From Bacillus sp. (in: firmicutes) (GTDB taxonomy: Bacteria; Bacillota; Bacilli; Bacillales; Bacillaceae): a stretch of 38,894 nucleotides of DNA. Each line of letters begins with the position of its first letter. Within the stretch, counting starts at the first letter, position 1. The notes beneath the pieces are model-generated. The model had not been told where the DNA came from, ran no database searches, and saw only the letters and a list, made by a program, of their open reading frames with translations. Location of the stretch: positions 1-38,894 of the forward strand of contig JAPSLU010000016.1 of assembly GCA_031180405.1 (NCBI GenBank), written 5' to 3'. The position numbers and the translations under genes were made by a program. Shown here in pieces: positions 32,686-38,894 of the stretch.

Positions 32686-33801
32686 TTATTTTAAATTTTC
32701 CGGATTGAGTGCCTCTAATTCAGATATCGTAAAACGTCCATCTTTTCGGATTAGAACATCATCAAAGTAAATCTCGCCACCGCCATATTCAGGGCGTTGG
32801 ATCATCACCATATCCCAATGGATATTTGAGTTATTTCCATTATAGGCGTCATCATATGCTTGGCCTGGGGTAAAGTGGAAACTCCCATCAATTTTTTCAT
32901 CAAACAGGATGTCTTGCATTGGGTGTAGAATATAAGGGTTCACTCCAATTGCAAATTCTCCAATGAAACGAGCTCCTTCGTCTGTATCAAAAATTTTGTT
33001 AATTCTTTCTGTATTATTTGCAGTAGCTTCAATAATTTTCCCATCTTTAAATGTTAATTGAACATTTTCAAAAGTGAAGCCGTTATATGGAGATGGAGTA
33101 TTATATGCGATTTTTCCATTGACTGAATCACGAACAGGTGCTGTATATACCTCACCATCTGGAATATTCATTTGACCTGAACATTTAATTGCTGGGATAC
33201 CTTTAATTGAAAATGTAAGGTCTGTATCCTTTCCTGTTAATCGAACCTTATCTGTTTTATTCATAAGGTCAACGAGAGCATCCATTGCTTTGTCCATTTT
33301 GCTATAATCTAGGTTACATACATCAAAATAGAAATCTTCGAATTGTTCGGTGCTCATCTTAGCTAATTGAGCCATAGAAGGCGTAGGGTATCTTAAAACC
33401 ACCCACCTTGTTTTTGGAACGCGAATGTCCCTGTGAACTCTTTGTCCAATCGTTTGTCCTTGTAGTCTCATCTTATCGTCTGAAACATCTGCAAATTCAC
33501 TGATGTTATCACCAGATCTTAATCCTATGTAAGCATTCATTTTACTCATTACTTCTGATTCAAAATTAGCCATCATTTCATATTGTTCCTGTATTCCGCC
33601 AATCATAAGAGCACGATCTACTTGGTGATCCTTTAAGGATACAAAAGGGTAGCCACCGGCCTTATAAGCTTCCTTTACAAGTGCTACAACTAACTCTCTT
33701 TGAAGTCCGAAGTTTTCGATAAGAACTTTTTCTCCCTTCTGTAACTTAATTGAGTAATTTATGAGATTTTTTGCTAAAGTATCAATTCGTGAATCCTTCA
33801 A
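32686..33801 (-). CDS. Aminopeptidase, M29 family (AmpS/PepS-like)
   Basis: A 371-residue cytoplasmic metallo-aminopeptidase of family M29 (thermophilic aminopeptidase T type), which forms dimers with a two-metal site. Family segments visible: the N-terminal VLIENFGLQRELVVALVKEAYKAGG domain; GEFAIGVNP (metal Glu), SFHFTPGQAY and IHWDMV (metal His/Asp), and YFDDVLIRKDGRF at the end. The ATG is preceded by GAAGGAGGAAAC. It is monocistronic and converges with murC; it diverges from ytxGHJ. M29 enzymes have broad specificity, so no substrate is proposed. Confidence 0.9.
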   Translation of the reverse strand: MKDSRIDTLAKNLINYSIKLQKGEKVLIENFGLQRELVVALVKEAYKAGGYPFVSLKDHQVDRALMIGGIQEQYEMMANFESEVMSKMNAYIGLRSGDNISEFADVSDDKMRLQGQTIGQRVHRDIRVPKTRWVVLRYPTPSMAQLAKMSTEQFEDFYFDVCNLDYSKMDKAMDALVDLMNKTDKVRLTGKDTDLTFSIKGIPAIKCSGQMNIPDGEVYTAPVRDSVNGKIAYNTPSPYNGFTFENVQLTFKDGKIIEATANNTERINKIFDTDEGARFIGEFAIGVNPYILHPMQDILFDEKIDGSFHFTPGQAYDDAYNGNNSNIHWDMVMIQRPEYGGGEIYFDDVLIRKDGRFTISELEALNPENLK

Positions 33802-33897
33802 TGTGTTTCCTCCTTCAATCCTTCATTTGGTCATTCCTATTGTACCCGATCTTGATAAAACATGGGCAAAGCTTGTGACACTGACAAAAAATTCTTG

Positions 33898-33924
33898 AAA
33901 GGAATGTCAATATAGATGGAGAAT
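33898..33924 (+). promoter_or_regulatory. Sigma-H promoter of ytxGHJ
   Basis: AAAGGAATG, 11 bases, GGAGAAT. This fits the sigma-H consensus RnAGGAwWW-N11-12-RnnGAAT at every position but one. In B. subtilis the ytxGHJ operon is known to be read by both sigma-H and sigma-B, which supports the call. Confidence 0.75.
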
Positions 33925-33946
33925 TTAGCTATTATGTAAAATTTAT

Positions 33947-33971
33947 GTTTATAATAGAGAACATAGGGTAT
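33947..33971 (+). promoter_or_regulatory. Sigma-B promoter of ytxGHJ
   Basis: GTTTAT, 13 bases, GGGTAT: a near-perfect match to the general stress consensus GTTTAA-N13-15-GGGTAT (one change in the -35 box). It lies 37 bases before the ytxG ATG and 23 bases downstream of the sigma-H site. Confidence 0.85.
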
Positions 33972-34007
33972 ACAAAAACATGAGAAGTAGTACAGGAGGT
34001 GTTGGAC

Positions 34008-34442
34008 ATGATTATTATTTTATACTTAAGTGTAGCTCTAATAGCCATTGCATTTACTATTTTAGTTGTATATGTGTCAAAAACATTAAAAGCCTTACAA
34101 GCTACACTAACAAATGTAGCTGGAACATTATCAGGTCTTGAGAAGCAAATGGTAGGTATAACGACAGAAACAACAGAATTATTACATAAAACAAATGCCC
34201 TTGCAGAAGATATTCAACATAAGTCAGAAAAACTGAACAACGTTGTAGAATCAGTGAAGGATGTAGGTGACACGATTCAACAGCTTAATCTTACGGTTAA
34301 AAAGGTAACCACAACTGCTTCAGCCAATCTTGTAGAAAACCAAGATAAAATTAATCAAGTTGTTCAATGGAGTAATGCCGCAATGGATATCTGGGCAAAA
34401 TGGAAACAGAAAAGTGAAAAAAAGCAACAATTCAATGGTTAA
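34008..34442 (+). CDS. ytxG: General stress protein YtxG (DUF948)
   Basis: A 144-residue protein with one N-terminal membrane helix ([22 protein letters not shown]-like) and a long helical, coiled-coil DUF948 domain ([19 protein letters not shown], and repeated T/E/K-rich heptads). The C-terminus is basic. It is the first gene of the stress operon. The ATG at 34008 follows AGGAGGTGTTGGAC; the frame also opens at 33999 with GTG, but the site lies over that codon. The function is unknown beyond stress induction. Confidence 0.92.
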   Translation: MIIILYLSVALIAIAFTILVVYVSKTLKALQATLTNVAGTLSGLEKQMVGITTETTELLHKTNALAEDIQHKSEKLNNVVESVKDVGDTIQQLNLTVKKVTTTASANLVENQDKINQVVQWSNAAMDIWAKWKQKSEKKQQFNG

Positions 34443-34472
34443 CTGTATGGAAAAATAGAGGAGGTTGTCATC

Positions 34473-34961
34473 ATGGCTAATAAAAGCAATGGTAAAGACT
34501 TTATTATCGGTTCACTCATTGGAGGGCTTGTTGGTGCTGCAACAGCATTATTTTTAGCCCCTAAATCTGGGAAAGAAATGCGAGATAATTTAGGCCAACA
34601 AGCATCAATGATGAAAGATCGTACAGGTAAGCTAACAAATGATGCACTAGAAAAGAGCTCAGATTTTGCAACGATAGCAAAAGATAAGACATCATCGCTT
34701 TCACAGGTAGTAACAGAGCAATCCTCTCAAATTATGGACAAAGTACGCTCAATCACAAAATCTTCAAACTCTGTAGAACAAACAGATGTCGTTGAAAAAG
34801 AAATAACGAACGCTTTAGAACAGTTGTCTGAAGAGACAATTACTGAAGAAAAACAAGACAAGACTCCACAGTTATCTGATGAAATGAAAGAAGTAATTGA
34901 TTCTAAATTGGAAACACCTAAACAGGAAGATACTGAAGAGCAGGTAAAAGCAAATAGCTAA
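34473..34961 (+). CDS. ytxH: General stress protein YtxH
   Basis: A 162-residue protein of the YtxH family: the N-terminal glycine-rich membrane segment IIGSLIGGLVGAATALFLAP is followed by KSGKEMRDNLG, the family mark, and then a long Ser/Thr/Lys/Glu-rich, probably helical or disordered tail ending in acidic repeats (EEKQDKTPQLSDEMKE). AGGAGG precedes the ATG; it starts 30 bases after ytxG. The role in stress survival is not defined. Confidence 0.92.
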   Translation: MANKSNGKDFIIGSLIGGLVGAATALFLAPKSGKEMRDNLGQQASMMKDRTGKLTNDALEKSSDFATIAKDKTSSLSQVVTEQSSQIMDKVRSITKSSNSVEQTDVVEKEITNALEQLSEETITEEKQDKTPQLSDEMKEVIDSKLETPKQEDTEEQVKANS

Positions 34962-35029
34962 TGCAAGCATAGCCTAGGGTGGATAAAACATAGGCAAGCT
35001 TCTCAAGTGGCTATAGAAAGGTGGTAGAC

Positions 35030-35359
35030 ATGAGTAACCAATCAATTGAATCAGTTGACCAATTTGAAGAACTTTTTCAAAAACACGATGAATTTTTATT
35101 TATTAAAAATAGTCTAACGTGTCCTATAAGCCAAGCGGCTTTTGAAGAATATCAAGAGTTTGCAGAAAAACATCAAGATTATCCTAGTTATTATTTGCAT
35201 GTCCAAGATTCTCGTGACCTTTCTAATTATATTGCTGAAAAGTTCGGGATTAAGCATGAATCTCCTCAAGCGTTATTATTTAAAGCAAATGAAGTGGTAT
35301 GGAATGCTTCCCACTGGAAGATCACATATGATGCGTTGAAAAAGGAAACTGTGGAATAA
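35030..35359 (+). CDS. brxC: Monothiol bacilliredoxin BrxC (YtxJ)
   Basis: A 109-residue thioredoxin-fold protein with the active site LTCPIS (C31), the TCPIS motif of YtxJ/BrxC. BrxC removes bacillithiol from proteins after oxidative stress, and its place in a sigma-B/sigma-H operon fits this. The end has EVVWNASHWKITYDAL, the usual YtxJ close. The ATG at 35030 follows AAAGGTGG; the GTG at 35021 is in that site. It is the third gene of the operon, followed by a terminator. Confidence 0.92.
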   Translation: MSNQSIESVDQFEELFQKHDEFLFIKNSLTCPISQAAFEEYQEFAEKHQDYPSYYLHVQDSRDLSNYIAEKFGIKHESPQALLFKANEVVWNASHWKITYDALKKETVE

Positions 35360-35363
35360 CAAG

Positions 35364-35400
35364 AAAAGAGGATCACGCCCATCTGCGTAATCCTCTTTTT
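35364..35400 (+). terminator. Terminator of the ytxGHJ operon
   Basis: AAAAGAGGAT and ATCCTCTTTT form a perfect outer stem, ACGC and GCGT an inner one; T tract included. Confidence 0.87.
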
Positions 35401-35401
35401 A

Positions 35402-35594
35402 TTGCTTAGGGATTAATAAAATTATTGAAATGTGATAAATGCTTGATCTGGCTCCAGCAATCTTCCTTTTTTGCAAAAAAGAAAGATGCCTAGCTTCTTT
35501 ACGGTCTGGACGCATTGAATTGAAGAAAGAACCGTCTACTATCCAATAGCTTCTTAATGCTCTAAGCTGATCAAGGAGCTTGCGCTTTTGTTCT
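35402..35594 (+). repeat. Structured intergenic repeat, long copy R4
   Basis: CTTAGGGATTAATAAAATTA, GATAAATGCTTGATCTGG and CTCCAGC match the left of R1; ATCTTCCTTTTTTGCAAAAAA with GAAAGAT is the first hairpin as in R2; GCCTAGC, then TTGAATTGAAG and a decayed second hairpin follow; AAGGAGCTTGCGCTTTTGTTC is the right end. The right end abuts the truncated FtsA-like frame. Confidence 0.68.
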
Positions 35595-35720
35595 TCATTG
35601 AACCTTTTCATGTGCCTTTATGACGCTATCAACAATATAAGAGCCGTTTTTTTGTGAAATTAACCCGACAACAGATCTTGATTCAATATCGAGTGCAACT
35701 CTTATGTCAGTATTGGTCAT
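35595..35720 (-). pseudogene. Truncated FtsA/PilM-like actin-fold ATPase, N-terminus only
   Basis: A 41-residue frame on the minus strand begins MTNTDIRVALDIESRSVVGL and continues NGSYIVDSVIKAHEKVQ, stop. The stretch ALDI-x-SRSVVG is the phosphate-1 loop of FtsA-like proteins (usual form ALDIGTRSVVG), and KAHE matches the following strand and helix of that family. The glycine of the loop is E here. The ATG keeps a good site (AAGAAGGTG). The frame breaks off where repeat R4 begins, and the TGA stop lies at that junction. It is most likely what is left of a longer gene after insertion or deletion. Confidence 0.6.
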
Positions 35721-35887
35721 TTTGGTACACCTTCTTTAAACAGAAGTTCACATTTCTATAGCTTGATATCATATATGAAAACGATGTCTGTATCATAATA
35801 TTTTGGTTATTTAGGCTGAATAGATTAGTTCGGCGCAATCACTTTACTGCATAAAAGCTTAAAAGCGTTTAAATGTTAAAGTTTTTA

Positions 35888-35916
35888 ATGACAATCACCA
35901 TTTTATGGTTTATAAT
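35888..35916 (+). promoter_or_regulatory. Sigma-A promoter of aroA
   Basis: ATGACA (35888-35893), a 17-base spacer, and a perfect TATAAT (35911-35916). Transcription would start near 35923, giving a leader of about 125 bases before the aroA ATG. Confidence 0.7.
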
Positions 35917-36046
35917 TACAACTAATTAAAGAAAATGTACCACAATTTTATTGGACGAAGAAGAAAACATACCTAGGATACTTACGAGAATCTCAATAGA
36001 TGTGGTTCGTCAAATTTTCAATTTTGAATGCGAAAGGATGAGAGAG

Positions 36047-37123
36047 ATGAGTAATGCAGAATTAGAAGCATTAAGAGAAAGAGCAGATGAGATTAACTTA
36101 CAGATTTTAAAGTTAATTAATGAGCGAGGTAGAGTTGTTCAAGAAATTGGGAAAGCAAAAGAAGCCCAAGGTGTCAATCGTTATGATCCTGTTCGCGAGC
36201 GTAAAATGTTAAATAGTATTAAAGAATATAACGATGGCCCATTTCTAGATTCAACACTACAACATATCTTTAAAGAAATCTTTAAGGCTGGCTTGGAGTT
36301 ACAAGAAGATGATCATAGCAAAGCATTGCTAGTATCGCGTAAGAAAAAGCCGGAGGATACAATTGTTGAAGTGAACGGTGTAAGGATTGGTGATGGAAGC
36401 CAATCATTTATAATAGGTCCATGTGCAGTTGAAAGCTATGAGCAGGTAGCCGCTGTTGCAGAGCAAGCGGTAAAACAGGGAATTAAAATCTTGCGCGGCG
36501 GTGCTTTTAAACCGCGTACTAGCCCTTATGATTTCCAAGGTCTTGGTTTAGAAGGTTTGAAAATTTTAAGAAAAGTTGGGGATGAGTATGGATTAGCGAT
36601 TATTAGTGAAATCGTCAATCCAGCAGATATCGAACTAGCTTTAGATTATGTTGATATTATTCAAATTGGTGCACGTAATATGCAAAATTTTGAATTATTA
36701 AAGGCAGCTGGGGCTGTTCGTAAGCCTGTCCTTTTAAAACGTGGCATTGCAGCGACAATTGATGAATTTGTCAATGCTGCAGAATATATTATTTCACAGG
36801 GAAATGATCAGATTATTCTTTGTGAGCGAGGAATTCGTACGTATGAGCGTGCGACAAGAAACACATTAGATATTTCAGCTGTTCCTATCTTAAAACAAGA
36901 AACTCACTTACCTGTTTTTGTTGATGTTACTCATTCAACAGGTAGAAGAGATCTTCTAGTTCCGACAGCGAAAGCAGCACTTGCAATTGGAGCAGATGGT
37001 GTAATGGCAGAGGTTCATCCTGATCCAGCAGTTGCTTTATCTGACTCCGCACAACAAATGGATTTTGATCAATTTGACCAATTTATTTCAGAATTAAAGC
37101 CTTTAGTAAAAGTAAACGTATAA
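36047..37123 (+). CDS. aroA: DAHP synthase with N-terminal chorismate mutase, AroA
   Basis: A 358-residue bifunctional enzyme at the entry of the shikimate pathway. Residues 1-90 are an AroQ-type chorismate mutase ([21 protein letters not shown]); a short linker leads to a KDO8P-type DAHP synthase barrel with [55 protein letters not shown] and [10 protein letters not shown], carrying the metal and phosphate ligands. In Bacillus the mutase domain gives feedback control by chorismate and prephenate. The ATG at 36047 follows AAAGGA; the open frame from 35951 adds 32 codons foreign to the family. A sigma-A promoter lies at 35888. Confidence 0.95.
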   Translation: MSNAELEALRERADEINLQILKLINERGRVVQEIGKAKEAQGVNRYDPVRERKMLNSIKEYNDGPFLDSTLQHIFKEIFKAGLELQEDDHSKALLVSRKKKPEDTIVEVNGVRIGDGSQSFIIGPCAVESYEQVAAVAEQAVKQGIKILRGGAFKPRTSPYDFQGLGLEGLKILRKVGDEYGLAIISEIVNPADIELALDYVDIIQIGARNMQNFELLKAAGAVRKPVLLKRGIAATIDEFVNAAEYIISQGNDQIILCERGIRTYERATRNTLDISAVPILKQETHLPVFVDVTHSTGRRDLLVPTAKAALAIGADGVMAEVHPDPAVALSDSAQQMDFDQFDQFISELKPLVKVNV

Positions 37124-37137
37124 AAATTTAATTTTTT

Positions 37138-37222
37138 GGAAAGAAGTTGACTTTAATAGTAATTTTCCCTAGCAATTCTTGGTAGGAAAAATTACTAAAA
37201 AATAAGTCAGCTTCTTTTTTGT
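37138..37222 (+). terminator. Long two-part terminator after aroA
   Basis: AAGAAGTTGACTT (37141-37153) pairs with AAGTCAGCTTCTT (37204-37216); nested inside is AGTAATTTTCCCTA with TAGGAAAAATTACT. T tract follows. Confidence 0.85.
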
Positions 37223-37430
37223 TTTTTATTCATAAAAGTGAGAATTTAAGGCAAAATGGTAGTAAGCAAATAAATACTCAGGAAAAAGTATAAAATCTGT
37301 GAAAAAACGAACAAATATGTGACAACAGCTTAAAAATAGGTTGAAATAGATTGCAGACGTTTTCAGAGTATCGTATGATAAGTTACATAGAATTGGGTTT
37401 ACGACAGGACGTAACAACTTTCTACATATT

Positions 37431-37436
37431 TATAAT
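37431..37436 (+). promoter_or_regulatory. Possible -10 box of ccpA
   Basis: A perfect TATAAT lies 60 bases before the ccpA ATG. No convincing -35 box stands at 16-18 bases upstream, so the call rests on the -10 box alone. The 270 bases from 37223 to here hold no other feature that I see. Confidence 0.35.
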
Positions 37437-37496
37437 GGAATAAATATAAACGAAACAGAAAATAAATGTTTTTATGTAACAGAAGGAGTGTTTTAT

Positions 37497-38498
37497 ATGT
37501 CAAGTGTAACAATATATGATGTAGCTCGTGAGGCAAATGTGTCAATGGCAACTGTCTCTCGTGTAGTTAACGGAAATCCAAATGTAAAACCTACAACTAG
37601 AAAAAAGGTTCTCGATGCAATTGAGAGATTAGGCTATCGTCCTAATGCAGTAGCGAGAGGTCTTGCTAGTAAGAAAACGACAACAGTGGGGGTTATTATC
37701 CCTGATATTTCAAGTACTTTCTATTCTGAACTTGCACGTGGAATTGAAGACATTGCCACGATGTACAAGTACAATATTATCTTAAGTAATTCTGATCAAA
37801 ATAAAGATAAAGAACTACATCTATTAAATACAATGCTTGGTAAGCAGGTAGACGGTATAGTATTTATGAGTGGGAATGTATCAGAAGAGTTAGTTGAACA
37901 ATTCAAACGCTCCCCTGTACCAATTGTTTTAGCTGCATCTGTTGATTTAACCAATACAACACCTTCTGTTAACATTAACTATGAACAAGCTGCTTACGAT
38001 GTTATTTCAATGCTTATTGAAAAAGGACATAAAAGAATAGCTTATGTTGAGGGGCCAGCTGAAGAACCGGTTAACCGCCTGAAAAAATCAGTAGGTTATA
38101 GACGTGCACTTGAGGATGCAGGATTACCTTTTGATGAGGATTTAGTCGTTGAAGGTGATTACTCTTACGATTCAGGTATTGAAGCTTTTGAAAAAATTGA
38201 TGAATTAAACGAAAAGCCAACAGCTATATTTGTAGGAACAGATGAAATGGCTTTAGGAGTTATTCATGGGGCCCAAGATAGAAACTACTCGATTCCATCT
38301 GATTTCGAAATCGTTGGCTTTGATAACACGAGATTAGCAACGATGGTTCGTCCACAGCTAACAACTGTTGTACAGCCTACTTATGATATCGGAGCTGTAG
38401 CAATGCGTTTATTAACAAAGTATATGAACAAAGAAGAAGTTGAAAACCATATCGTTGAACTTCCACATCGAGTTGAATATAGACAATCAACGAAGTAA
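37497..38498 (+). CDS. ccpA: Catabolite control protein A
   Basis: A 333-residue LacI/GalR-family regulator, the master of carbon catabolite control in Bacillaceae; with HPr-Ser46-P it binds cre sites. The helix-turn-helix is [20 protein letters not shown] (about residues 4-23), the hinge helix [12 protein letters not shown], and the core matches B. subtilis CcpA almost throughout ([55 protein letters not shown]). The ATG at 37497 follows AAGGAG. Its place between aroA and acuC is the same as in B. subtilis. A terminator shared with acuC follows. Confidence 0.97.
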   Translation: MSSVTIYDVAREANVSMATVSRVVNGNPNVKPTTRKKVLDAIERLGYRPNAVARGLASKKTTTVGVIIPDISSTFYSELARGIEDIATMYKYNIILSNSDQNKDKELHLLNTMLGKQVDGIVFMSGNVSEELVEQFKRSPVPIVLAASVDLTNTTPSVNINYEQAAYDVISMLIEKGHKRIAYVEGPAEEPVNRLKKSVGYRRALEDAGLPFDEDLVVEGDYSYDSGIEAFEKIDELNEKPTAIFVGTDEMALGVIHGAQDRNYSIPSDFEIVGFDNTRLATMVRPQLTTVVQPTYDIGAVAMRLLTKYMNKEEVENHIVELPHRVEYRQSTK

Positions 38499-38516
38499 TA
38501 ATTGTCTAAAAGATAG

Positions 38517-38552
38517 AGAACGAGCTATTCATTTTGAATTGCTCGTTCTTTT
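38517..38552 (+). terminator. Terminator between ccpA and acuC
   Basis: AGAACGAGC (38517-38525) and GCTCGTTCT (38541-38549) pair, with ATTCA/GAAT inside; TTTT follows. Confidence 0.82.
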
Positions 38553-38598
38553 GAATATTAAAAACTGAAAAGAGGGCTGGGTTCTATTCGCTATCTAC

Positions 38599-38894
38599 TT
38601 AATTCGGCCGAATCGGAAGCAATGCTTTTTCTACAGTCAAAGCATTTTTTTTCTCAATTTCTGCTTTTCTTGGAATAGGTTTATACATGTCGTTTGAATC
38701 ATACCAGCGATTAGGTAATCGAACAGGAGATTTTTTTTGCCATTTATCAATCCAAGTTTTTGGCAAGTGCTCGGGTACATTGATTTGATTCATTTCAAGC
38801 CAAATTAAGCTCCAAGCTCTTGGTACAACACGCCAAATGTCATACCCACCACCACCAACAGCAATCCACCGTCCATTACAGTATTTATGAGCGA
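38599..38894 (-). CDS. acuC: Acetoin utilisation deacetylase AcuC, C-terminus
   Basis: The frame is open on the minus strand to the right edge, so only the last 97 residues are seen. It reads HKYCNGRWIAVGGGGYDIWR, then VVPRAWSLIWLEMN, the conserved C-terminal core of AcuC: GGGGY holds the active-site tyrosine of class I histone deacetylase-like enzymes. AcuC deacetylates acetyl-CoA synthetase and so turns it on. The methionine at 38793 is internal. The rest of the acuABC operon lies beyond the edge. It converges with ccpA, as in B. subtilis. Confidence 0.93.
   Translation of the reverse strand, partial: AHKYCNGRWIAVGGGGYDIWRVVPRAWSLIWLEMNQINVPEHLPKTWIDKWQKKSPVRLPNRWYDSNDMYKPIPRKAEIEKKNALTVEKALLPIRPN

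Noticed and set aside
35850-35875. Possible cre site near AAAAGCGTTTAAATG upstream of aroA
   Set aside because: It lacks the conserved TG of the left half-site.
35951-36046. 32 extra N-terminal codons of aroA
   Set aside because: The family starts at MSNAELE; the ribosome site AAAGGA fits the ATG at 36047, and the upstream codons resemble no DAHP synthase.

Overview
The window reads as chromosomal core of a low-GC, endospore-former-like Bacillaceae (Bacillus sensu lato). The evidence is gene order and protein content: ytgP/murJ, ytzG, ytzE, ythPQ, pbuO, pepV, ytkP, thpR(ytlP), lrgAB-like, ytlQ, ytlR, amyX, ytmP, ytzH, trmB, ytnP, ytzB, ytoP, ytpP, ytpQ, sftA, murC, ytxGHJ, aroA, ccpA and acuC follow the Bacillus subtilis 'yt' region almost gene by gene. 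Starts are preceded by AGGAGG-type sites and TTG/GTG starts are common. No rRNA, tRNA, CRISPR array, prophage or intact transposase gene was seen.

Layout. 1-5.6 kb: lipid II flippase (cut by the left edge), rRNA pseudouridine synthase, a DeoR-type regulator, a decayed ABC exporter pair (ythP/ythQ) and a methionine aminopeptidase. 5.6-14.1 kb: purine permease, dipeptidase PepV, cysteine synthase-like gene, RNA 2',3'-cyclic phosphodiesterase, LrgA/LrgB pair, NERD-domain protein and the wreck of a YtlR-type lipid kinase. 14.1-21.7 kb: pullulanase, phosphotransferase, YtzH, tRNA m7G methyltransferase, lactonase-like YtnP, YtzB, M42 peptidase and a DUF84 NTPase. 21.8-25.9 kb: an accessory block with a PHA synthase and its partner subunit, a 78-residue orphan, an R2-like ligand-binding oxidase, a broken small ORF and a lipoprotein. 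26.2-38.9 kb: thioredoxin-like YtpP, YtpQ, translocase SftA (no ytpR where it is usually found), an unknown protein, MurC, M29 aminopeptidase, the YtxGHJ stress operon with tandem sigma-H and sigma-B promoters, a truncated FtsA-like fragment, DAHP synthase, CcpA and the C-terminus of AcuC.

The most unusual content lies between genes. Two repeat families are scattered here. One is a MITE-like element of about 160 bp (three copies) with imperfect terminal inverted repeats, 8-bp AT-rich target duplications and an internal hairpin that covaries between copies. The other is a 150-200 bp intergenic repeat (four long and two short copies) carrying hairpins with compensatory changes. Several broken genes (ytlR-like, FtsA-like) lie beside these repeats, and one MITE sits exactly on the lrgB stop codon. 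I see no obvious new defence or multi-gene enzymatic system; the repeat families, the truncated FtsA-like frame and the pha/R2lox block are the best candidates for follow-up.
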